This document shows positions 16,744 to 24,633 of a stretch of DNA of 64,000 nucleotides, piece by piece. How positions within the stretch are numbered: position 1 is the stretch's first letter; every line of letters starts with the position of its first letter. Under the pieces are notes generated by a model, which saw nothing but the letters and a program-made list of their open reading frames with translations, ran no database searches and had not been told where the DNA came from. Made by a program: the position numbers and the translations under genes. The DNA comes from Pseudomonas sp. (GTDB lineage: Bacteria > Pseudomonadota > Gammaproteobacteria > Pseudomonadales > Pseudomonadaceae), in assembly GCF_030150285.1 (NCBI RefSeq), contig NZ_JASLGE010000020.1:62001-126000 (forward strand), read 5' to 3'.

Positions 16744-17998
16744 CCTGAACCCCACCAATACGGGTGATTCTGCCACCAACGGGCTAAGCGCTCGTCTGCT
16801 CAAGAAAGGTGTTCTGCGTAAGCTGGCACAACTGCGCCACGGGCATTTAGAGATTATTGGCGACGGTGAGCCCTTGAGCTTTGGCCAACCCGGCGATGGG
16901 CTCCACGGAAAAATCGAAGTGCATGATGAGGCCTTTTGGTCAATGGCTGCACTCAATGGTTCCATTGGCGCGGGTGAAGCTTATATCCACGGGTATTGGA
17001 GCAGCCCAGACCTGACGGCAGTGATCCGTATTTTCGTTGCCAACCTTGAGGTGCTGGATGAAATGGAGCGCGGCTTGGCACGGATACGCCGCCCAATAGC
17101 CAAAGCCTTGCACTGGCTCAACCGCAACACCCGAAACGGTTCACAACGTAACATTTCAGCGCACTACGATCTGGGTAACGCGTTATTCGAAAAGTTGCTG
17201 GACCCCACCATGATGTATTCAGCGGCCATGTTCCGCTCCGCCAGCGACAGCCTCGAGCAAGCCCAAATCAACAAGCTTGCGCGCATCTGCGAAAAGCTCG
17301 ATCTGAAACCTGAAGACCATCTACTGGAAATCGGTACGGGCTGGGGCAGCATGGCACTTTATGCGGCCACTCACTACGGCTGCAAGGTCACCACAACCAC
17401 GCTGTCTCATGAGCAATTTGCATACACGCAACGCCGCATTGAGGAAGCAGGCCTGCAAGACCGCGTTACCCTGCTCTTGCAGGATTATCGCGATCTGACA
17501 GGAACCTACGACAAGCTCGTCTCAATCGAGATGATCGAGGCCGTTGGCCACCGCTTCCTGAGCACCTACTTCAAACAGTGCGCCCACCTGCTTAAAGACC
17601 ATGGACTGATGCTTTTACAAGCGATCACCATACGGGACCAGCGCTATGAGCAAGCCAAAAAAACCGTCGATTTCATCCAGCGTTATATTTTCCCCGGGGG
17701 AGCCTTGCCCTCGGTGACGGCCATGCTCAACACCATCAGTCGCGACACTGATTTGAACCTTCATCATATGGAAGACTTCGGCCTTCATTACGCACGCACG
17801 CTGCGCCTGTGGCACGACAACCTGCGTTCAAGCCAACAGAGCCTGGAAGCAATAGGCTACGACCTGACGTTCTATCGCTTGTGGGAGTTTTACCTGTGCT
17901 ATTGCGAAGGGGGGTTCTTGGAGCGAAGCATTGGCACTGCCCATCTATTGCTCGCCAAACCCGGAGCAAAACCGCAGCCATTGGAGCTAACCGCCTGA
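16730..17998 (+). CDS. Cyclopropane-fatty-acyl-phospholipid synthase family methyltransferase
   Basis: 422 residues from ATG 16730. An N-terminal lipid-binding-like domain is followed by a SAM-dependent methyltransferase core: an N-terminal HYDLGNALFEKLLDPTMMYS, then the SAM motif LEIGTGWGSMALYA (about residues 199-212) with TLSHEQFAYTQ after it, and SIEMIEAVGHRF. Cfa enzymes methylate double bonds of membrane acyl chains; UfaM-type relatives methylate without forming a ring, as a step towards furan fatty acids. Gene context favours the latter, but sequence alone cannot decide. It probably acts on inner-membrane phospholipids. Confidence 0.9.
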   Translation: MTNPSLNPTNTGDSATNGLSARLLKKGVLRKLAQLRHGHLEIIGDGEPLSFGQPGDGLHGKIEVHDEAFWSMAALNGSIGAGEAYIHGYWSSPDLTAVIRIFVANLEVLDEMERGLARIRRPIAKALHWLNRNTRNGSQRNISAHYDLGNALFEKLLDPTMMYSAAMFRSASDSLEQAQINKLARICEKLDLKPEDHLLEIGTGWGSMALYAATHYGCKVTTTTLSHEQFAYTQRRIEEAGLQDRVTLLLQDYRDLTGTYDKLVSIEMIEAVGHRFLSTYFKQCAHLLKDHGLMLLQAITIRDQRYEQAKKTVDFIQRYIFPGGALPSVTAMLNTISRDTDLNLHHMEDFGLHYARTLRLWHDNLRSSQQSLEAIGYDLTFYRLWEFYLCYCEGGFLERSIGTAHLLLAKPGAKPQPLELTA

Positions 17999-18498
17999 GC
18001 GGGCAAGGCCGGCTGTTTCTGAATGCCGGGCTTTTCCAGCTGGGCTGGTTCGCCTGTGTATTGGGCGCTCACCGGCCTTGGCTGCTGCTGATTGCAATTG
18101 CCTGCTTGGCGTTACACCTGTTTTGGGTAGCAGACACGTTCAATGAGTGGCGCAACCTGCTCCGTGTGGCCGCCTGCGGCTGGGTTCTGGACAGCGCGCT
18201 GTTGCATCTGGGGCTATTCGATTTTTCAGGGTCCACTTTTGTTTTGCCGTTTTGGTTGGCACTCGTTTGGCTGCTGTTCGCCAGCACCTTGGCGTACAGC
18301 CTGAAATGGACCAGGCGACCTTGGTGGATGAGCAGCCTGCTGGGTGCCGTGGCCGGGCCTCTTTCGTATTGGGGCGGGGCCAAGCTGGCAGGCGTAGGGA
18401 TGCCGCTAGGCCTATGGCCCAGCCTTCTAGTGCTCGCCTTGATCTGGGCGATAGTGATGCCTGCGGCGCACGGGTTGGCAGCACAGCAGGCTCGTTGA
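17995..18498 (+). CDS. DUF2878 membrane protein, apparent CTG start
   Basis: About 167 residues, mostly hydrophobic, with the family-like opening LFLNAGLFQLGWFACVLGA and about five membrane helices. The frame is open and clearly protein-like from just after the methyltransferase stop, yet contains no ATG, GTG or TTG between that stop and the conserved LNAGLFQLGW. The best candidate is a CTG at 17995 overlapping the upstream TGA (CTGA), which would mean translational coupling with a rare start; CTG 18013 is an alternative. Function unknown, but it is commonly the last gene of these lipid operons. Confidence 0.7.
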   Translation: MSGQGRLFLNAGLFQLGWFACVLGAHRPWLLLIAIACLALHLFWVADTFNEWRNLLRVAACGWVLDSALLHLGLFDFSGSTFVLPFWLALVWLLFASTLAYSLKWTRRPWWMSSLLGAVAGPLSYWGGAKLAGVGMPLGLWPSLLVLALIWAIVMPAAHGLAAQQAR

Positions 18499-18499
18499 C

Positions 18500-19024
18500 T
18501 CAAGGCTGCTTGCGAAAGAACAAGGTAACCTGACCGACCTCCACGCCGAACTTGGTCATGTACGAGCGATTGATCAGCGTGTTTTCGTCAATCAGGTACA
18601 TCCAATCGTCCAACTGAACCTCATACTCCTTGCCATCCACCGGAAGGTTCAGCACATAGTTCCAGCGCAACGCATTGCCTGCCACTTCGCCACGCGCCTC
18701 GCCCACCACATCGCCAGCCACCCCACGCCATTGTCCTGGGCCATCAGGTGTTAGCGTCCACACGCGTTTCTGCCGGGTGCCATCACTGTAGGTAAATGAC
18801 TCGTCGAGGATCAACCGATTGCCCTCAGCCGTTCCCTTGATGTCCACGTGGAAGCGTTTGACGACCTCACCTGAACGCTTTTGAAACATCCCCCAAGCCT
18901 CGACCCGACCTTCGAAGAACGCTCGCAACTGAAGCGTGGGCGTTTCCTGACTGTAGGTCTGCACATCGACCTTGGTGCAACTCGCAAGACCAAAGCAGAA
19001 CAGCAGCATCCATACTCTACACAT
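18500..19024 (-). CDS. DUF3833 lipoprotein
   Basis: 174 residues beginning MCRVWMLLFCFGLASC, a lipoprotein signal whose lipobox LASC predicts lipidation at Cys16. The mature domain (FFEGRVEAWGMFQKRSGEVVKRFHVDIKG split here as beta strands) follows the DUF3833 pattern; the family is of unknown function and is found with chalcone-isomerase-like and Cfa-cluster genes. A GAGGAA site precedes ATG 19024. It is the second gene of a leftward two-gene unit and ends one base before the DUF2878 stop, so the two operons converge with no space for a separate terminator. Confidence 0.85.
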   Translation of the reverse strand: MCRVWMLLFCFGLASCTKVDVQTYSQETPTLQLRAFFEGRVEAWGMFQKRSGEVVKRFHVDIKGTAEGNRLILDESFTYSDGTRQKRVWTLTPDGPGQWRGVAGDVVGEARGEVAGNALRWNYVLNLPVDGKEYEVQLDDWMYLIDENTLINRSYMTKFGVEVGQVTLFFRKQP

Positions 19025-19043
19025 GGGGCATTCCTCGATGGCA

Positions 19044-19595
19044 TTAAGGTTCAGCGGTGCCTAACAATCGGGCCCGCAGCTCTGGACTGCGTGTGCGGGG
19101 ATCAAACCAAATCGCAAAAAAGGCATTGACGAATGCCTCATCCTTTACAACGTATTGCAGTTTATCGCCGACGTAAAAACGGGCACCTTCGCCGGGAACA
19201 TTGACGCCGGTGATGCGATCTCCTGGGCCCACATCGACAAATGCACGCTGCATTTCGCTCTTGCCGCGAGCGATCAGCTCCGGGCTCATGGGGTTGGGCG
19301 AAAGGCGACGGATTTCCTTGAGGCTTGCCTCAACCAGATCATCACGACCAATAGCCCGACTGTAGGTCAGCTCCAGAGCAAAAGGCACGTCGGCTCCTGG
19401 CGACTCACCGTTCATCGGGCGGGGGCTCCATAGCTTGGCGTTGTAAATCGAGAAGCCGAAGAGGCGCATCTCGCCACTTCCCGACAGTCGAGCATCCGGT
19501 AAAGCCTCACGCCAATCAGCCAATAGCACTGCACTCTGGAGCATCAGGACAAGGCAGATGACACCGCGGATCAAGCGACCTATAAGCGCAGCCAT
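19044..19595 (-). CDS. Chalcone isomerase-like exported protein
   Basis: 183 residues. The N-terminus MAALIGRLIRGVICLVLMLQSAVLLA is a signal peptide, and the mature part shows the chalcone-isomerase-like family pattern: GSGEMRLFGFSIYNAKLWSP, then the ALELTYSRAIGRDDLVEASLKEI strand-helix and a closing YVKDEAFVNAFFAIWFDPRT-like helix. Bacterial members are predicted periplasmic fatty-acid-binding proteins, not flavonoid enzymes. GGAGGG 6 bp before ATG 19595 fixes the start. It leads the leftward unit with the DUF3833 lipoprotein, and a light-regulator box lies about 40 bp upstream. Confidence 0.85.
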   Translation of the reverse strand: MAALIGRLIRGVICLVLMLQSAVLLADWREALPDARLSGSGEMRLFGFSIYNAKLWSPRPMNGESPGADVPFALELTYSRAIGRDDLVEASLKEIRRLSPNPMSPELIARGKSEMQRAFVDVGPGDRITGVNVPGEGARFYVGDKLQYVVKDEAFVNAFFAIWFDPRTRSPELRARLLGTAEP

Positions 19596-19633
19596 GTGAG
19601 CCCTCCGAAAAACCAATGAACGCTCCAAAAACT

Positions 19634-19657
19634 TATACTAAATTGGTAGCTTGTACA
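19634..19657 (-). promoter_or_regulatory. LitR/CarH-type operator, box 3
   Basis: Read on the minus strand: TGTACA, 12 bp, AGTATA. It matches boxes 1 and 2 with one mismatch in one half-site and has the same 12-bp spacing. It lies 39-62 bp upstream of the chalcone-isomerase-like start codon. Confidence 0.6.
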
Positions 19658-19719
19658 GCTTTTATCAACACGGATTTTGGTCACGCGATCGGATGGCCAG
19701 GGGCTTGCGAATAGCCAGG

Positions 19720-20589
19720 TCACGCCTGGGCAAACACCTCCACGATCTGATCAATCACGGCACGCACGCGAGCGGTATGCCGCAGGTCTGCGTGGGTGAC
19801 CAGCCAAACGTCATAGGGTGCCGGGCGCGTTCGCTCTGGCCATAGCCTGACCAGCCCGTCTCTGTCCCCCATATACACGGGTACTTCACCGATACCGATC
19901 CCTGCCGCTATCGATCGGCGCACCAATAAACTGGAGCTCACACTCGAAACAATCCGCCCGCGAGTGATGGATTCCGAGACCAGCGTCATCTCGTTGTTGC
20001 GCTGCAAGTACGGTTGATACACCACCAGGTCATGCCCTTCAAACAATGAGCCGGGGGCCGGCACCCCGCGAGCGTCGATATAACCTTGGGACGCAAACAG
20101 CCCAACGGGCCAGCGGGCTATACGTCGGGCAATCAGATCAGGGTTCTCGGGCCGGGTGTTACGCACGGCAATATCCGCTTCGCGCTTGGACAGGCTGATC
20201 ATTTGGGTGGAAGCGTCCAGTTGCACGCGCACATCCGGATGCTGTTCGTGCAAGCGAGCCATCGCAGGAATGAGAAAATCAATGGCCAGAGAATCGGTGG
20301 TACTCACCCGCACAGTGCCGGTCAGCCGGTCGTCAAGGCCCTGCGTCTGGCGCTCCAGTTCCAGTGCGAACTGCTCCATCTTTTCCACGGCTCGCAGCGC
20401 AGATTCACCGACCGTCGTGAGGGTGTAGCCTTCGGAGGTGCGCAAGAACAACGTTGCACCCAAGGACTTCTCCAAGGCGCTAACCCGTCGCCCTACGGTG
20501 GCCTGATCCACCCCCAGCACGCGGGCTGCCCCGCGCAGCGTCGACTCGCGGCAGACGCTGAGAAACATCCGTGCATCGTCCCAATTCAT
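19720..20589 (-). CDS. LysR-type transcriptional regulator
   Basis: 289 residues. N-terminal winged HTH (MNWDDARMFLSVCRESTLRG through LEKSLGATLFLRTSEGYTLT, residues 1-58) and a LysR substrate-binding domain (GTVRVSTTDSLAIDFLIPAM from about residue 93). The DDARMFL opening is typical of regulators next to quinone oxidoreductase or SDR genes. It faces a quinone oxidoreductase gene across a 122-bp region containing a dyad, so this is its likely target and it probably represses itself too. Effector unknown. Confidence 0.88.
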   Translation of the reverse strand: MNWDDARMFLSVCRESTLRGAARVLGVDQATVGRRVSALEKSLGATLFLRTSEGYTLTTVGESALRAVEKMEQFALELERQTQGLDDRLTGTVRVSTTDSLAIDFLIPAMARLHEQHPDVRVQLDASTQMISLSKREADIAVRNTRPENPDLIARRIARWPVGLFASQGYIDARGVPAPGSLFEGHDLVVYQPYLQRNNEMTLVSESITRGRIVSSVSSSLLVRRSIAAGIGIGEVPVYMGDRDGLVRLWPERTRPAPYDVWLVTHADLRHTARVRAVIDQIVEVFAQA

Positions 20590-20602
20590 CCTGCCCTCTT
20601 TC

Positions 20603-20650
20603 GATGCAATTCTGCATCAGTGGTATGTGAAATCGCAGCATTATTGCATC
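20603..20650. promoter_or_regulatory. Inverted GATGCAAT repeats, candidate LysR operator
   Basis: GATGCAAT (20603-20610) is mirrored by ATTGCATC (20643-20650) on the same strand, and the first copy is also part of a tight dyad GATGCA-ATTC-TGCATC (20603-20618). It lies between the divergent LysR and oxidoreductase genes. Confidence 0.5.
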
Positions 20651-20711
20651 AATAAATCTCGGTATGCTGTATCGCCTCGTCAATCGACAGGACACTCAAC
20701 AGGTACCCCGC

Positions 20712-21710
20712 ATGAATCTGCCCCACGAGATGACCCTTATTGAAATCACCGAGCCCGGCGGCCCGAATGTGTTACAGCCGCGACAGGTGGCGGTTCCAAC
20801 TGCCGCGGCAGGCGAAGTGCTGATTCGCGTAATGGCCGCTGGCGTCAATCGCCCGGACGTCATCCAGCGCACGGGGAAATACCCCATGAAACCCGGCATG
20901 AGCCTGATCCCGGGGTTGGAAGTGTCCGGTGTCGTCGTCGCCGTGGGTGACGACGTCAGTGAGTTTGTCGTCGGCGATAAGGTCTGTGCGCTGACCAATG
21001 GCGGTGGCTATGCGCAATATTGCGTCACTCCTGCCAGCCAGACGCTGCCGATCCCTGAAGGCATGGATTGGAATCAGGCGGCGGCGATTCCCGAAACCTT
21101 CTTCACCGTCTGGGCCAATTTGTTTGACATGGGCGGTGCGGTCAAAGGCCAACGGGTACTTATCCACGGCGGTACCAGTGGCATCGGCACCACTGCGCTC
21201 ATGCTCTGCCAAGCGTTTGGCATCGAAGCGTTCGCCACAGCGGGTAGCGAGAAAAAGTGTGCCGCCATTCAAGCGTTAGGGGCGCACGCCATCAACTATC
21301 GCGAGCAGGACTTTGCGCACGTCATCGCGCAGACAACGGCCAACAAAGGCGTCGATGTCATTCTGGATATAATGGGCGCGTCGTACCTGAATCAAAATAT
21401 CTCAGCCCTGAGCATGGAGGGCCGACTGGTCTTGTTGGGTTTCCTGGGGGGTGCCCACGCCAATGATGTCGACTTATTGGCGATAATGGCCAAGCGCGCC
21501 ACCATTACCGGCTCACTGATGCGCTCGCGAACCCAGGCCGAAAAAGCCGTGATTGCACAACACCTGCGCGAGCATGTTTGGCCGCTGCTCACGGCCGGGC
21601 GCTGTTTACCGATCATCGACAGGGTGTACCGATTGACTGACGCCGCCCAGGCCCATGCCCGGATGGAAGGTGGCGATCACATCGGGAAAATTGTGCTGCA
21701 GATGACGTGA
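20712..21710 (+). CDS. NAD(P)H quinone oxidoreductase, PIG3 type
   Basis: 332 residues of the zinc-independent quinone oxidoreductase branch of the MDR superfamily. Diagnostic are AGVNRPDVIQRTGKYP (about residues 43-58), the GLEVSGVV turn, and the nucleotide motif VLIHGGTSGIGTTA (about 144-157). No structural-zinc cysteine quartet is seen. ATG 20712 (MNLPHEMTLIEI) is preferred; an ATG at 20730 would also start at the conserved core. It reduces quinones or small enones with NADPH in the cytoplasm. A weak hairpin at 21734-21759 follows the stop. Confidence 0.85.
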   Translation: MNLPHEMTLIEITEPGGPNVLQPRQVAVPTAAAGEVLIRVMAAGVNRPDVIQRTGKYPMKPGMSLIPGLEVSGVVVAVGDDVSEFVVGDKVCALTNGGGYAQYCVTPASQTLPIPEGMDWNQAAAIPETFFTVWANLFDMGGAVKGQRVLIHGGTSGIGTTALMLCQAFGIEAFATAGSEKKCAAIQALGAHAINYREQDFAHVIAQTTANKGVDVILDIMGASYLNQNISALSMEGRLVLLGFLGGAHANDVDLLAIMAKRATITGSLMRSRTQAEKAVIAQHLREHVWPLLTAGRCLPIIDRVYRLTDAAQAHARMEGGDHIGKIVLQMT

Positions 21711-21795
21711 CCTTCAATCACGGGTAAAGACTGAATGCTGCGTTTTCGAATGCGGCATTTCCAGTCCTTGGCAACTGCCGCGAAGCGCAAGGCGC

Positions 21796-22818
21796 TCACT
21801 CGCGTGCGCGAGGGGCCGTGCTCTGCCGAACAATCAATTCAATCTGAACGCGTTCTCGGCGGGCTATTGGGCGCCCCTCAATGAGGGCAACAATATTATC
21901 AGCACTGTTCACCCCGATTTTTGAAGAGGGCACATTAACCGTCGTCAATGCAGGCACTGAAACAGCCGCGAAATCAATATCATCAAAACCTGTTATAGAC
22001 AGTTCCTGTGGAACTTTGATGCCCATGGCGCGGGCCTCGGCAATGGCTCCCATACACGTGACATCGGTACTGCAAACAATCGCGGTGGGGCGGGGCGTCA
22101 TCTCCATCGCCATTCGAAGCCCCGCTCGCCCGCCTTCCAGGGTAAACGGCTGTTGAATAATTCGCGAGGCAGCCAATTCAATGCCATCTTGCAAGAGTTC
22201 ATCGACAACACCGATCCTTCTGTAGTGTGCCCGTTCGTTATAGGCAACTACGCCGTTAATCATGGCGATATCCGTGTGACCCAGGCTTATTAAATGCCGT
22301 GCAATCATCCGGCCCCCTTCCTCATTACTAAAACCAACGCAATGGTGAGGGTGCGCGCCATCAAGAGACCACATCAGAATAAACGGGCACTTTGAGCTAT
22401 TTAACGCTTCATAGACTGACTGACTATGATCGGTACCGACCAACAACAACCCCTCCACCCCTTTCTCAATCATGTTTCGCACGTTGATCAGTTCTTGATC
22501 CTGATCATATTCGTGTGACGAGATGATCAAGTGGTAGCCAAGTTCACTCAACCGCTGCTGAAGCGCTTGAACCGCTTCGGCAAACGCCGGGTTGTTAAAT
22601 GTCGGGAAAATAGCCCCGATACTATGCGTTCGCCGTGACGCCAGCGCGCGCGCGGCACCGTCTCTCACATAGCCCAGCTTCAAAACAGCTGCGCAGACCT
22701 TCTCCAAAGTAGCTGGCTTTACCAGGTGAGGCACTGAAAGCGCTCGGGAAGCACTGCCAATAGAAACACCCGCCAACTCAGCAACGTCCTTGAGCTTCGG
22801 CTTTTCGTTGTTTTTCAT
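21796..22818 (-). CDS. LacI family transcriptional regulator
   Basis: 340 residues. The HTH lies at residues 8-30 (KLKDVAELAGVSIGSASRALS), followed by a hinge helix and a periplasmic-binding-protein-like domain (SIGAIFPTFNNPAFAEAVQAL, later GFDDIDFAAVSVPALTTV). LacI proteins bind palindromic operators and release or bind on ligand. It is encoded on the same strand as, and downstream of, the ABC transporter and SDR genes, and two TGAAGCGCTTCA-like palindromes precede that operon, so it is their probable regulator. Ligand unknown. Confidence 0.88.
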   Translation of the reverse strand: MKNNEKPKLKDVAELAGVSIGSASRALSVPHLVKPATLEKVCAAVLKLGYVRDGAARALASRRTHSIGAIFPTFNNPAFAEAVQALQQRLSELGYHLIISSHEYDQDQELINVRNMIEKGVEGLLLVGTDHSQSVYEALNSSKCPFILMWSLDGAHPHHCVGFSNEEGGRMIARHLISLGHTDIAMINGVVAYNERAHYRRIGVVDELLQDGIELAASRIIQQPFTLEGGRAGLRMAMEMTPRPTAIVCSTDVTCMGAIAEARAMGIKVPQELSITGFDDIDFAAVSVPALTTVNVPSSKIGVNSADNIVALIEGRPIARRERVQIELIVRQSTAPRARE

Positions 22819-23112
22819 CGAAGGATCTGTATTCCCGGGTCATGACATTTGAAAAGGTTTACTGCGGTAAAAGAGGCCACAACGCGTACAGGCCGGATCA
22901 TCCAATATGCTAACAATATCTGGTCATTTATTCATTCAAGCTCAAGAACCGGAACACGGCACCCGAGAAAGCTCTTCGGTCATGTAATAACGCCAGGGCT
23001 TACCGGGTGCCGGCAACTTTCAGGACTTTAAATGGGCCTCAGGTGTACACAACGTTCACCGGCCCTCCGTTAAGCCGTCAGCATGACCCCATGCAGCATT
23101 TCCTGCCCCCCC

Positions 23113-23883
23113 TTAACGCATCAGCCAACCACCTGCTACATCGACGACCTGGCCCGTCACAAAATCGCTTTCGCCGGAGGTCAGGAAACAGGCAGCCTTT
23201 GCCACCTCCCGGGGTGTGCCGAGTCGACGCAGGGGCGTTTCATCCACAACAGCCTGATTCGCCACAGCGGAAACCGTCTTCAGCAACGGCGTTTCTATGC
23301 GCCCCGGAGCCAGCGCATTGGCGGTAATGCCGTAGGGCCCCAGCTCACCGGCCAAATGCCGTGTGAAACCGATAATCGCTGACTTGGTGGCGCTGTAATG
23401 GGCGGCTACAATCGGTAAATAAGCACTGCCTGCAACCGATGACATGTTGACAATACGACCGAAGCGGCGCTCTACCATCGACGGTGTCAGTGCGCGCACA
23501 AGGTTGAAAGAGCCCGTGAGGTTGACCCCCACGACCCTCTCCCACTCATCCGGGCTCATTTCCCAGATAGGCACCGGCGCGCCATTGTGCTTGGGCGACA
23601 CACCCGCATTGTTGATCAGCGTATCGATGGGCCCAAGGGCCCTGACAAACTGATCGCACACCCTTACGCACTCGTCAAACTGTGCAACATCCGCCTTGGC
23701 CCATTCAACCGTGTGCCCGGCAGCGCGGAGCAAGGCCGCTTGCTCCTTGACCTTCGCTTCATCAAAGTCCACTAACGCGACCCGAGCACCTTCCTCGCAA
23801 TACAGCTGCGCAAGGGCTGCTCCAATGCCTCCACCGGCACCCGTCACCAGAACCACGCGCCCAGAATGTCGGAGACTCTTCAT
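23113..23883 (-). CDS. SDR family oxidoreductase of the ABC transporter operon
   Basis: 256 residues, resembling FabG-type 3-oxoacyl reductases and sugar-alcohol dehydrogenases. The Rossmann TGAGGGIG is near residue 14, NNAGVSPKHN in the middle, catalytic YSATK at about residues 159-163 with the preceding Ser (NMSSVAGS), and a C-terminal GQVVDVAGGWLM that is standard for the family, so it should be active. ATG 23883 is chosen because GGTGAGG precedes it; an ATG at 23901 would add six residues. It is the last structural gene after livF, 45 bp downstream, implying that the imported compound carries an oxidisable hydroxyl or reducible keto group. Confidence 0.88.
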   Translation of the reverse strand: MKSLRHSGRVVLVTGAGGGIGAALAQLYCEEGARVALVDFDEAKVKEQAALLRAAGHTVEWAKADVAQFDECVRVCDQFVRALGPIDTLINNAGVSPKHNGAPVPIWEMSPDEWERVVGVNLTGSFNLVRALTPSMVERRFGRIVNMSSVAGSAYLPIVAAHYSATKSAIIGFTRHLAGELGPYGITANALAPGRIETPLLKTVSAVANQAVVDETPLRRLGTPREVAKAACFLTSGESDFVTGQVVDVAGGWLMR

Positions 23884-23928
23884 CACTAACCTCACCTTCA
23901 AATAATCGTAAATAGCGCAAGCAATGGC

Positions 23929-24633
23929 CTACAACCCCAAATAAGCCCGCTTTACATGGGGGTTATCGAGTAGCTCCTGCCCCGTTCCACTGAGCACCAC
24001 TTCGCCGTTCTCGAGCACGTATCCACGGTCGGCAATTCGAAGGGTATGAACGATGTTCTGCTCGACGATCAGGACGGTGGTGCCGAGCGCCAGGATCTTG
24101 TTGATGATGTCAAAGACCTGGGACACCAACAGGGGCGACAGGCCCAGCGACGGCTCATCGAACATCAACAGTTTGGGTTCAGCCATGAGGCCACGTGCGA
24201 TGGCGACCATCTGCTGCTCACCGCCTGAAAGCGTCCCGGCATTCTGCTCAAGGCGCTCACGCACGCGCGGAAACAGATCCAACACCTCATCCAGGCGCTT
24301 CTTGTAGTGTTTGCGGGCGCTGCGCTTGTAGGCCCCCATCAGCAGGTTGTCGCGGATACTCAAATACGGGAACAACTGACGCCCCTCTGGAATCAGCGTC
24401 AGGCCGGCATCGACGATTTGATCAGGGCGCCATTTATCGATTCGCTCGCCCTCAAATTCGATAGTGCCTTGTGTTGGCTCGACGAGCCCACACAGGCTTC
24501 GAAGCGTGGTGGTCTTGCCTGCACCGTTGGCACCGACGATGGTGATCACCTCACCGGCATTCACTTCAAATGAAACGCCCCGCAGGATCTCCGTGCCGTC
24601 GTAACCGGCATGCACATTGTTCAGCTTAAGCAT
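23929..24633 (-). CDS. Branched-chain-type ABC transporter ATP-binding protein (LivF type)
   Basis: 234 residues. Walker A GANGAGKTT (about residues 36-44), signature LSGGEQQMVAIARGLM (about 137-152), Walker B LLMFDEPSLGL, and the switch histidine region VEQNIVHTLRIADR. These place it in the LivF branch of HAAT transporters. It overlaps the LivM-LivG fusion by eight bases (24626-24633), so translation is coupled. It pairs with the ATPase half of that fusion on the cytoplasmic side of the complex. Confidence 0.9.
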   Translation of the reverse strand: MLKLNNVHAGYDGTEILRGVSFEVNAGEVITIVGANGAGKTTTLRSLCGLVEPTQGTIEFEGERIDKWRPDQIVDAGLTLIPEGRQLFPYLSIRDNLLMGAYKRSARKHYKKRLDEVLDLFPRVRERLEQNAGTLSGGEQQMVAIARGLMAEPKLLMFDEPSLGLSPLLVSQVFDIINKILALGTTVLIVEQNIVHTLRIADRGYVLENGEVVLSGTGQELLDNPHVKRAYLGL

